This document shows, piece after piece, positions 7,266 to 13,734 of a stretch of 26,810 bases of DNA. Positions within the stretch are counted from its first letter, which is position 1. Each line of letters starts with the position of its first letter. Origin of the DNA: Lachnospiraceae bacterium (GTDB lineage Bacteria; Bacillota; Clostridia; Lachnospirales; Lachnospiraceae); assembly GCA_900757145.1 (NCBI GenBank), contig CAAEMT010000018.1, positions 1-26,810 of the forward strand, read 5' to 3'. The notes under the pieces are model-generated. The model had not been told where the DNA came from and did no database searches. It was given only the letters and a program-made list of their open reading frames with translations. A program made the position numbers and the translations under genes.

Positions 7266-8426
7266 ATGAAACAAAATCAGATTTTAAAAATATATGGTAC
7301 GGATTATAAGGATATGACGGTACGTCTGCTGACACAGGCAAACATGCTCTCTCATATAAAAGATAAGAACTGGCGCATCGGTATCAAGCCGAATCTTGTT
7401 TCGCCAAGTCCGGCTTCCTATGGGGCGACGACGCACCCTGAGGTGGTGGCGGGTATCATTGAGTATCTGCAGGCAGGCGGCTGCCGCAATATCGTGCTGA
7501 TGGAAGGCTCATGGGTAGGGGATAGGACGAGTGAATCGATGGAAGTGTGTGGTTATGACAAGCTTACAAAGGAGTATGGAGTTCCCTTTATTGATACGCA
7601 GAAAGAACGATCGCACACGGAAAATTGCGCAGATATGGAGCTTCGCATCTGCGACTGTGTGCGTGATGTGGACTTTATGATCAATGTACCCGTGTTGAAA
7701 GGGCACTGTCAGACGAAGATCACCTGTGCACTCAAGAATATGAAAGGGCTGATCCCGAATACTGAAAAACGTCATTTTCATGCGATGGGACTCCATCAGC
7801 CGATCGCGCACTTGGCATCGCGTATCCGGCAGGATTTTATCGTTGTCGATCATATCTGCGGTGATCTTGATTTTGAGGACGGGGGTAATCCGGTTGTGCG
7901 AAACTGTGTGATGGCTGCCTGTGATCCTGTGCTTGTAGATGCGTATGTGTGCAGTCTGCTGTGCTACGATGTAGATGAAGTTCCCTATATCAGAATGGCA
8001 GAAGCTCTTGGAGCAGGCAGCGCTGATCTTGCGCGGGCAGAGATCTTTACCTGCGGCAGTAGAGAAAGCGAAAAAAGCTGCATGACAGGCAAAGATGCAG
8101 GTAATCTGCTCTGTCAGGATAACGAGGAACTTCCTCGTCCGAGAAAAGTGGTCGAGCTTCAGGACGCGGTGGAAGAAGTAGAATCGTGCAGCGCCTGCTA
8201 CGGTTATCTGCTCCCGGCGCTCGACAAGCTGAGAGAGGAGGGATTGCTGGATAAGCTGGATGATAGGATATGTATTGGTCAGGGTTATCAGGGAAAGAGC
8301 GGGAATATCGGAATCGGACGCTGTACCTCGCATTTTGCGCATTACGTAAACGGATGCCCTCCGACAGAGGGACAGATTTACGAATTTTTGAAAGAGTATA
8401 TCCATAGAATAGAAGCAAAGGAGTAA
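7266..8426 (+). CDS. DUF362 domain-containing protein
   Basis: The product has 386 residues, and the start follows GAGAGGA. The conserved DUF362 core is visible: IGIKPNLVSPSP near the N-terminus, THPEVVAGIIEYLQAGG, MEGSWVGD, and NVPVLKGHCQTKITCALKNM. The family's biochemical role is not established, although members are sometimes fused to ferredoxin modules. This one has no classical 2[4Fe-4S] ferredoxin domain, but its last 90 residues are cysteine-rich (ESCSACYG, ICIGQG, GRCTSHF, NGCPPT), which could bind a metal or cluster. The SpoIIM-like gene starts 16 bases downstream on the same strand, so co-transcription is likely. Confidence 0.83.
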   Translation: MKQNQILKIYGTDYKDMTVRLLTQANMLSHIKDKNWRIGIKPNLVSPSPASYGATTHPEVVAGIIEYLQAGGCRNIVLMEGSWVGDRTSESMEVCGYDKLTKEYGVPFIDTQKERSHTENCADMELRICDCVRDVDFMINVPVLKGHCQTKITCALKNMKGLIPNTEKRHFHAMGLHQPIAHLASRIRQDFIVVDHICGDLDFEDGGNPVVRNCVMAACDPVLVDAYVCSLLCYDVDEVPYIRMAEALGAGSADLARAEIFTCGSRESEKSCMTGKDAGNLLCQDNEELPRPRKVVELQDAVEEVESCSACYGYLLPALDKLREEGLLDKLDDRICIGQGYQGKSGNIGIGRCTSHFAHYVNGCPPTEGQIYEFLKEYIHRIEAKE

Positions 8427-8442
8427 TTACCGGAGCTCATCA

Positions 8443-9024
8443 ATGGAAAATGCAAGACGACAGACTGCTTTGATAATATTTACTGTGCTGGGCGGATTTT
8501 TGGCCGGAACGGCTGTACCGGAGCTTTTTCGTATGGGAACGGGGGATTATGCCAGTCTGCTTAGTGTATACAGCCTCAGAAAATACGAACACACGACAGT
8601 GGAGGCTGTGCGGCTTTTTTCATACATTGTCTCTGTGCGTCTGCCTGTTTTACTGTTTCTGTGGATGAGCTGCTATACGACCGCAGGGCTTTTATTTCAT
8701 CTTGTATATGCGTGGTGGCTTGGGGCATCTGCCGGAATGCTTTTGGCTGTTTTTATGCTTAAGGAGGGATTTGGAGGCATCATGCTCTTTGGGTGCTGCC
8801 TGTTTCCGCAGTGGATACTGTATGCTTCCATGTGGCGGCGGGAGTTGTCCGTCTTATTTCGGAAAATGCGCAGTACGGGATACTTGATCGGAGCTGTTTC
8901 TTCTATATATAAGGCTGAACTTGTGGAGCTGGCTTCTCTGGTAGCACTTTGTCTGGCAGGCTGTGCAGCGGAGGCTTTTTTGGGAATATGGACGCTGCGG
9001 CTGTTCGGACAGCTTTTCCTTTGA
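8443..9024 (+). CDS. SpoIIM-like (stage II sporulation protein M) membrane protein
   Basis: The product has 193 residues with GGAG eight bases before the ATG. Four to five hydrophobic segments are seen: TALIIFTVLGGFLAGTAV at the N-terminus, LPVLLFLWMSCYTTAGLL, WWLGASAGMLLAVFML with an adjacent GGIMLFGCCLFPQWIL, and a C-terminal LASLVALCLAGCAAEAFLGI. This order and the glycine-rich central helices match SpoIIM, part of the DMP engulfment complex with SpoIID and SpoIIP, which is usually slightly longer (about 200-215 residues). The next gene is a XerD-type recombinase, and spoIIM near xerD is a familiar Firmicute arrangement. Sequence conservation looks weak, so a SpoIIM-like DUF95 protein of another role cannot be excluded. 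Confidence 0.72.
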   Translation: MENARRQTALIIFTVLGGFLAGTAVPELFRMGTGDYASLLSVYSLRKYEHTTVEAVRLFSYIVSVRLPVLLFLWMSCYTTAGLLFHLVYAWWLGASAGMLLAVFMLKEGFGGIMLFGCCLFPQWILYASMWRRELSVLFRKMRSTGYLIGAVSSIYKAELVELASLVALCLAGCAAEAFLGIWTLRLFGQLFL

Positions 9025-9053
9025 TTATTTTGCAGATTTTGTCGAAATTCTCA

Positions 9054-9082
9054 TTGATTTCACTATCGAAATCAGCTATAAT
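9054..9082 (+). promoter_or_regulatory. Strong promoter for the xerD-ferritin pair with embedded inverted repeat
   Basis: TTGATT (9054-9059) and TATAAT (9077-9082) are spaced by 17 bases. GATTTC-ACTATC-GAAATC (9056-9073) is an inverted repeat covering the -35 and spacer, a typical position for a repressor site. Confidence 0.65.
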
Positions 9083-9125
9083 CACTATACTTTATATTTG
9101 ATGCAGGTGGAAGGAGCGTCGCCTT

Positions 9126-10049
9126 GTGTCAGGGGAAAACAGGGATGAGGAGTTATGCGGTATGGGAATGGAGCTGCCTCTTTTTATTGAATATCTGAAA
9201 GAGGAAAAAAATGCATCAGAGAGCACAGTAAATTCATACTGGGGTGATCTTAAAAAATTAAACCAGTATTTGGAGGAGCACGGGATATGTGACGTAGAGG
9301 ATGTCACGTCAACAAACTTAAATTCCTATGTGCTGTATTTGGAAAAACAGGGCTTGTCCACTGCGACGGTATCGAGGAATGTAGCTTCGATGAAAGCTTT
9401 TTTCCATTTTGAATGGTATCAGCATCGGATCAGCGAGGATCCTTCTGCATCGGTTAAGGCGCCGCATATTGAGAAAAAGCCGCCTGAGATTTTGAGCGTA
9501 GAGGAGATGCGTCTCCTGCTTGAACAGCCGTGCAGCGGTAAACCGAAAGGACAGCGTGATTGTGCCATGCTGACACTTTTATATGCGACGGGGATGCGGG
9601 TGACAGAGCTCGTATCGCTTCGTATGGAAGACATCCGTCTGGATATGGGGTATCTTGTGTGTAGGGACGCAGACAGGGAGAGAGTGCTTCCGTTTGGCGA
9701 GGAAGCAAAGCAGTCAATCGAGCGTTACCTTGAGTGTGGGCGGGATATGCTCCTAAAGGGAGGCTTCTCAGAGTATCTTTTTGTGAATTGTTCAGGAAAG
9801 CCGATGAGCCGTCAGGGATTTTGGAAACTGATCAAGCAGTATGCGTCAAAAGCCGGAATATGTAAGGACATTACGCCGCATACGTTGCGGCATTCGTTTG
9901 CTGCGCATCTTGTGCGCAGCGGCGCCGATCTGCGCTTTGTGCAGGAGAGGCTCGGCCATTCTGATATTGCAGCGACGCAGGTATACCTCAATATAGGAAA
10001 TGAAAGTGACAGTAAACGGAAGTTAAAAGGGGGTAAATTTCTATGTTAG
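9126..10049 (+). CDS. xerD: Tyrosine site-specific recombinase, XerD-like
   Basis: The product has 307 residues from GTG 9126, chosen because GGAAGGAG lies nine bases upstream (9109-9116). The N-terminal SAM-like core-binding domain (FIEYLKEEKNASESTVNSY) is followed by the catalytic domain with R158 (ATGMRVTELVSL), H252 and R255 (PHTLRHSFAAHL), H278 (ERLGHSD) and nucleophile Y287 (TQVYLNI). Length and context next to spoIIM fit XerD, which resolves chromosome dimers at dif. Oddly, the beta-hairpin that normally reads GKGxKER reads RDADRER (180-186), so the conserved catalytic lysine is not at its usual place. Its last 7 bases overlap the ferritin start. It may therefore be a XerD-like paralogue rather than the main dif recombinase. 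Confidence 0.8.
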   Translation: MSGENRDEELCGMGMELPLFIEYLKEEKNASESTVNSYWGDLKKLNQYLEEHGICDVEDVTSTNLNSYVLYLEKQGLSTATVSRNVASMKAFFHFEWYQHRISEDPSASVKAPHIEKKPPEILSVEEMRLLLEQPCSGKPKGQRDCAMLTLLYATGMRVTELVSLRMEDIRLDMGYLVCRDADRERVLPFGEEAKQSIERYLECGRDMLLKGGFSEYLFVNCSGKPMSRQGFWKLIKQYASKAGICKDITPHTLRHSFAAHLVRSGADLRFVQERLGHSDIAATQVYLNIGNESDSKRKLKGGKFLC

Positions 10050-10555
10050 ACGTAAAAGTAAAAGAATTATTGAACGAACAGGTAAATAAAGAACTGTATT
10101 CGGCATATCTCTATCTTGATTTCGCAAATTACTACCATAGCAAAGGTCTTGACGGTTTTTATAACTGGTTTTATGTGCAGACACAGGAAGAGAGAGATCA
10201 TGCGATGCTGTTTATCCGGTATCTGCAGAATAATAGTGCGGAAGTAGAGCTTAAAGCGATCCCGAAGCCGGGTATTCTCCTTAAGAATCTCGAGGATCCG
10301 CTGCATGAGGCATTAAAGCATGAGGAATATGTCACTTCTCTGATCCACAATCTTTATGATGCGGCGCAGAGCGCAAAGGATTTTCGTACAGTTCAGTTTC
10401 TGGATTGGTTTGTAAAGGAACAGGGAGAGGAGGAGAAAAACACACAGGATCTTATCACAAAGATGGACCTGTTCGGCGGCGATGCAAAGAGCCTGTATAT
10501 GCTGGATAACGAACTGAAAGCAAGAGTATATGCGGCGCCGTCGCTTGTATTGTAA
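10043..10555 (+). CDS. ftnA: Bacterial non-haem ferritin
   Basis: The product has 170 residues, the normal length for FtnA. The ATG is preceded by AAGGGGG. Ferroxidase ligands can be read directly: E17, E50 and H53 (QEERDHAM) and E94, with Q127 and E130 (KEQGEEE). The four-helix bundle pattern is intact. The protein assembles as a 24-mer cytosolic shell that oxidises and stores iron. Its start codon overlaps the recombinase stop (shared ATGTTAG), so translation is probably coupled. No separate promoter or Fur-like box was seen directly upstream. A strong terminator follows. Confidence 0.95.
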   Translation: MLDVKVKELLNEQVNKELYSAYLYLDFANYYHSKGLDGFYNWFYVQTQEERDHAMLFIRYLQNNSAEVELKAIPKPGILLKNLEDPLHEALKHEEYVTSLIHNLYDAAQSAKDFRTVQFLDWFVKEQGEEEKNTQDLITKMDLFGGDAKSLYMLDNELKARVYAAPSLVL

Positions 10556-10576
10556 AATTTTTCTTCTATTTGCAGA

Positions 10577-10626
10577 GGACACTTTTGCGGATGATGATTA
10601 TGTCATTTGCAGGAGTGTTCTTTTTT
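10577..10626 (+). terminator. Intrinsic terminator after ferritin
   Basis: GGACACTTTTGC (10577-10588) pairs with GCAGGAGTGTTC (10609-10620) over 12 positions including some G-U pairs. TTTTTTA follows directly. Confidence 0.85.
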
Positions 10627-10783
10627 ATTTTTCCCTTTTGGAGATGCTAAGGAATGAAAAATGTCGAAATAGGGCGGTTTGCATGATATATATATAAAAA
10701 TAAAAAAAGCATTATTCATAATAACGAAGAAAAATCTTAAGAATTTCAATGAAAAACAAAAAATATTCTATGTTTTCTCCTTT

Positions 10784-10799
10784 TATAATCAGGTATAGT
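10784..10799 (+). promoter_or_regulatory. Candidate mglB promoter -10 region(s) without a -35 box
   Basis: TATAAT (10784-10789) and TATAGT (10794-10799) lie 66 and 56 bases before the mglB start. No TTGACA-like box is present 15-18 bases upstream of either. That is expected of an activator-dependent promoter. The AT-rich stretch 10680-10760 contains small palindromes (ATTAT-TC-ATAAT; a CTTAAG-centred one) but no site I can assign to a regulator or to CcpA. Confidence 0.4.
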
Positions 10800-10854
10800 A
10801 TCAACATAAACAATGGTACGGAAAATGTGCCGAAAGAAGGAGGAACAAATCAAT

Positions 10855-12084
10855 ATGAAAAAAGCATTAGTATTGGCAATGGCAGCAGCTATGGGACTTT
10901 CCCTGACAGCTTCCGCAGAGGGTGTAGCAAACAAGGACAAGCCGCTCGTATGGTTTAACCGTCAGCCGTCAAACAGCTCTACAGGTGAGCTTGACATGAA
11001 TGCACTTTCTTTCAACGATAATACATATTATGTTGGATTTGATGCAAATCAGGGTGCTGAGCTTCAGGGTACGATGGTTCTTGATTACATCAAGGCTCAT
11101 GCAGGCGAGATCGACCGTAACGGCGATGGCGTGATCGGATACGTTTTGGCTATCGGTGATATCGGACATAACGACTCCATTGCTCGTACAAGAGGCGTTC
11201 GTAAAGCTCTCGGTACAGGCGTAGATAAAGATGGCAACATCAACAGCGAGCCGGTTGGTACAAACACAGACGGATCTGCATCTGTAGTACAGGATGGTAC
11301 ACTGGAGGTTGACGGAACATCCTATACAGTTCGCGAGCTGGCTTCTCAGGAGATGAAGAACTCCGCAGGTGCTACATGGGATGCAGCTACAGCAGGTAAT
11401 GCGATCGGTACATGGTCTTCTTCTTTTGGAGATCAGATCGATGTAGTAGTTTCTAACAACGATGGTATGGGAATGTCCATGTTCAACGCATGGTCCAAAG
11501 ATAACAAGGTTCCGACATTCGGATACGATGCGAACAACGATGCAGTAGCAGCTATCGCAGAGGGCTACGGCGGAACGATCAGCCAGCATGCAGACGTACA
11601 GGCTTACCTGACACTTCGTGTTCTTCGTAACGCTCTTGACGGCGTAGACATTGACACAGGTATCGGAACAGCAGATGAGGCAGGCAATGTTCTTTCTGAG
11701 GATGTATATGTATACAATGAAGAAGAGCGTTCCTACTACGCACTGAACGTAGCAGTTACAGCAGACAACTACGAAGAGTTTACAGATTCTACAAAGGTTT
11801 ACGAGCCGGTATCCAACCAGCTTGATGAGGCTACATCACCGGTTAAGAAAGTATGGCTGAACATCTACAATGCAGCAGATAACTTCCTTAGCTCCACATA
11901 CCAGCCGCTGCTTCAGAACTACGATGACATTCTGAATCTTGAGGTTGAGTACATCGGCGGTGACGGACAGACAGAGTCCAACATCACAAACCGTCTTGGA
12001 AACCCGGGCCAGTATGATGCATTCGCAATCAACATGGTTAAGACAGACAATGCAGCTTCTTACACAGCTCTGCTTAATCAGTAA
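10855..12084 (+). CDS. mglB: Galactose/methyl-galactoside ABC transporter binding protein, circularly permuted
   Basis: The product has 409 residues, with AAGGAGG ahead of ATG 10855. An upstream in-frame GTG/ATG at 10813 lacks this site. The signal peptide ends at ALTASA-like A19-S20-A21 with no lipobox cysteine. Compared with E. coli MglB (from memory), blocks are reordered. Residues 28-116 match mature 84-166 (PLVWFNRQPS; Ca loop DRNGDG 87-92; GHNDSIART). Residues 174-310 match the C-terminal half to its end (TWDAAT, SNNDGMGM, FGYDANND, TADNYEEF). Residues 331-407 match the normal N-terminus (NIYNAADNF, FAINMV). Ligand-contact equivalents are kept: N35, H105, D107, R111, W175, N201/N202, D225, D342 and F344. 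Q244 replaces one Asn. Codon use is strongly biased, consistent with high expression. It is followed by mglA and mglC. Confidence 0.9.
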   Translation: MKKALVLAMAAAMGLSLTASAEGVANKDKPLVWFNRQPSNSSTGELDMNALSFNDNTYYVGFDANQGAELQGTMVLDYIKAHAGEIDRNGDGVIGYVLAIGDIGHNDSIARTRGVRKALGTGVDKDGNINSEPVGTNTDGSASVVQDGTLEVDGTSYTVRELASQEMKNSAGATWDAATAGNAIGTWSSSFGDQIDVVVSNNDGMGMSMFNAWSKDNKVPTFGYDANNDAVAAIAEGYGGTISQHADVQAYLTLRVLRNALDGVDIDTGIGTADEAGNVLSEDVYVYNEEERSYYALNVAVTADNYEEFTDSTKVYEPVSNQLDEATSPVKKVWLNIYNAADNFLSSTYQPLLQNYDDILNLEVEYIGGDGQTESNITNRLGNPGQYDAFAINMVKTDNAASYTALLNQ

Positions 12085-12111
12085 TATCTGTTGAAGAAAA
12101 AGGGATGTTAA

Positions 12112-12144
12112 GATTAGGGAGAAGAAATTCTCCCTAATCGTTTT
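12112..12144 (+). terminator. Perfect 12-bp hairpin between mglB and mglA (attenuator or mRNA stabiliser)
   Basis: GATTAGGGAGAA (12112-12123) and TTCTCCCTAATC (12128-12139) pair perfectly around a GAAA tetraloop, followed by GTTTTGTA. The weak T run suggests partial termination or protection of the mglB 3' end, so that mglB is made in excess over mglA and mglC. Confidence 0.75.
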
Positions 12145-12206
12145 GTACGGATGTTTTACAGTATTATTGTAAAAATGACAAAAACCATGTATACAGGAGT
12201 AAAAAA

Positions 12207-13715
12207 ATGGCAGATAAGAAAGATAATATGATCTTATCGATACGCGGAATGAGCAAGTCCTTCGGAAGAAACAGGGTACTGGACCATATTAACCTCGATG
12301 TAAAGCGGGGGACGGTCATGGGACTTATGGGAGAGAACGGAGCAGGAAAGTCTACAATGATGAAGTGTCTGTTCGGTACGTATCAGAAGGATGAGGGAAG
12401 CATTTTCCTTGACGGCAAGGAGGTAAGCTTTTCCGGTCCGAAGGATGCGCTCGAAAACGGAATCGCGATGGTTCACCAGGAGCTGAATCAGTGTCTGGAG
12501 CGGAATGTGATCGACAACCTGTTCCTTGGACGGTATCCGGTCAATTCTATGGGCGTGGTCGATGAGGGCAGAATGAAAAAAGAGGCGTCAGAGCTTTTCA
12601 GAAAGCTTGGCATGACGGTCAATCTGACGCAGCCTATGAGAAACATGTCGGTATCACAAAGGCAGATGTGTGAGATAGCAAAAGCGATTTCTTATAATGC
12701 GAAGGTGATCGTACTTGATGAGCCGACTTCTTCTCTGACAGTACAGGAAGTAGACAAGCTTTTTGAGATGATGCGTATGCTCAAAGAGCAGGGAATTGCT
12801 CTGATCTATATTTCTCATAAGATGGATGAGATCTTTGAGATCTGTGATGAGATCTCTGTACTGCGTGACGGAAATCTCGTTATGACAAAGAGCTCAAAAG
12901 AGACAGATATGAACGAGCTGATCGCCGCAATGGTAGGTCGTTCACTTGAAAATCGTTTCCCGCCGGTTGATAATACGCCGAAGGCTCCGATTCTTTCAAT
13001 CCAGCATCTGTCGACGAAGTATGAGCCGCATCTGCAGGATATTACCTTTGACGTAAGAGAAGGTGAGATCTTCGGTCTGTACGGACTTGTAGGCGCAGGC
13101 CGGACAGAGCTTCTTGAGACGATCTTCGGAGTACGTACGAGAGCGGCAGGACGTGTTTATTTTAATAACCGTCTGATGAACTTCAACAGCGCGAAGGAAG
13201 CGATGGATCACGGCTTTGCGATGATCACAGAGGAGAGAAAGGCAAACGGACTTTTCCTCAAAGGAGATCTGACGTTCAATACGACGATTGCAAATCTGGA
13301 GCAGTACAAATCCGGTCTTGCATTATCTGATCAGAAGATGGTTAAGGCAACGTCAAAAGAGATCAAGATCATGCATACGAAATGTATGGGACCGGATGAT
13401 ATGATCACAAGCCTTTCCGGAGGTAATCAGCAGAAGGTAATTTTCGGAAAATGGCTGGAGCGTGAGCCGAAGGTATTCATGATGGACGAGCCGACCAGAG
13501 GTATTGACGTCGGAGCAAAGTATGAGATCTACGAGCTGATCATCAATATGGCAAAGCAGGGAAAAACGATCATCGTTGTTTCATCTGAGATGCCGGAGAT
13601 CCTCGGTATTACGAACCGAATCGGTGTTATGTCGAACGGACATCTTTCCGGTATCGTAAACACGAAAGAGACAAATCAGGAAGAGCTTTTGAGACTCAGT
13701 GCAAAATACCTATAA
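12207..13715 (+). CDS. mglA: Galactose/methyl-galactoside ABC transporter ATPase
   Basis: The product has 502 residues, with AGGAG before the ATG. Two tandem ABC domains are present, as in all CUT2 sugar importers. Domain 1 has Walker A GENGAGKST (42-50), Q91, signature MSVSQRQ (147-153), Walker B VIVLDEP (167-173) and H204. Domain 2 has the degenerate Walker A GLVGAGRT (293-300), signature LSGGNQQK (403-410) and Walker B VFMMDEPTRG. It powers uptake by the MglC permease at the cytoplasmic face. Length matches E. coli MglA (506). It lies 122 bases after mglB, separated by the hairpin, and 19 bases before mglC. Confidence 0.95.
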   Translation: MADKKDNMILSIRGMSKSFGRNRVLDHINLDVKRGTVMGLMGENGAGKSTMMKCLFGTYQKDEGSIFLDGKEVSFSGPKDALENGIAMVHQELNQCLERNVIDNLFLGRYPVNSMGVVDEGRMKKEASELFRKLGMTVNLTQPMRNMSVSQRQMCEIAKAISYNAKVIVLDEPTSSLTVQEVDKLFEMMRMLKEQGIALIYISHKMDEIFEICDEISVLRDGNLVMTKSSKETDMNELIAAMVGRSLENRFPPVDNTPKAPILSIQHLSTKYEPHLQDITFDVREGEIFGLYGLVGAGRTELLETIFGVRTRAAGRVYFNNRLMNFNSAKEAMDHGFAMITEERKANGLFLKGDLTFNTTIANLEQYKSGLALSDQKMVKATSKEIKIMHTKCMGPDDMITSLSGGNQQKVIFGKWLEREPKVFMMDEPTRGIDVGAKYEIYELIINMAKQGKTIIVVSSEMPEILGITNRIGVMSNGHLSGIVNTKETNQEELLRLSAKYL

Positions 13716-13734
13716 TTAAGGGAGATTAACAGAT

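Noticed and set aside
10627..10854. CcpA cre site upstream of mglB
   Set aside because: No sequence close to the TGNAANCGNTNNCA pattern was found. The AT-rich palindromes present are too short to assign.
10855..12084. Assembly join or frameshift as the cause of the permuted MglB
   Set aside because: One uninterrupted frame with uniform codon bias contains the signal peptide, all blocks and the linker, and normal spacing to mglA follows. A join error would be unlikely to keep frame, signal peptide and every ligand residue.
10855..12084. Simple tandem duplication of an N-terminal domain in MglB
   Set aside because: The N-terminal block (YNAADNF to AINMV) occurs only once, at the C-terminal end. 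Nothing equivalent precedes PLVWFNRQP, so it is a rotation rather than a duplication.
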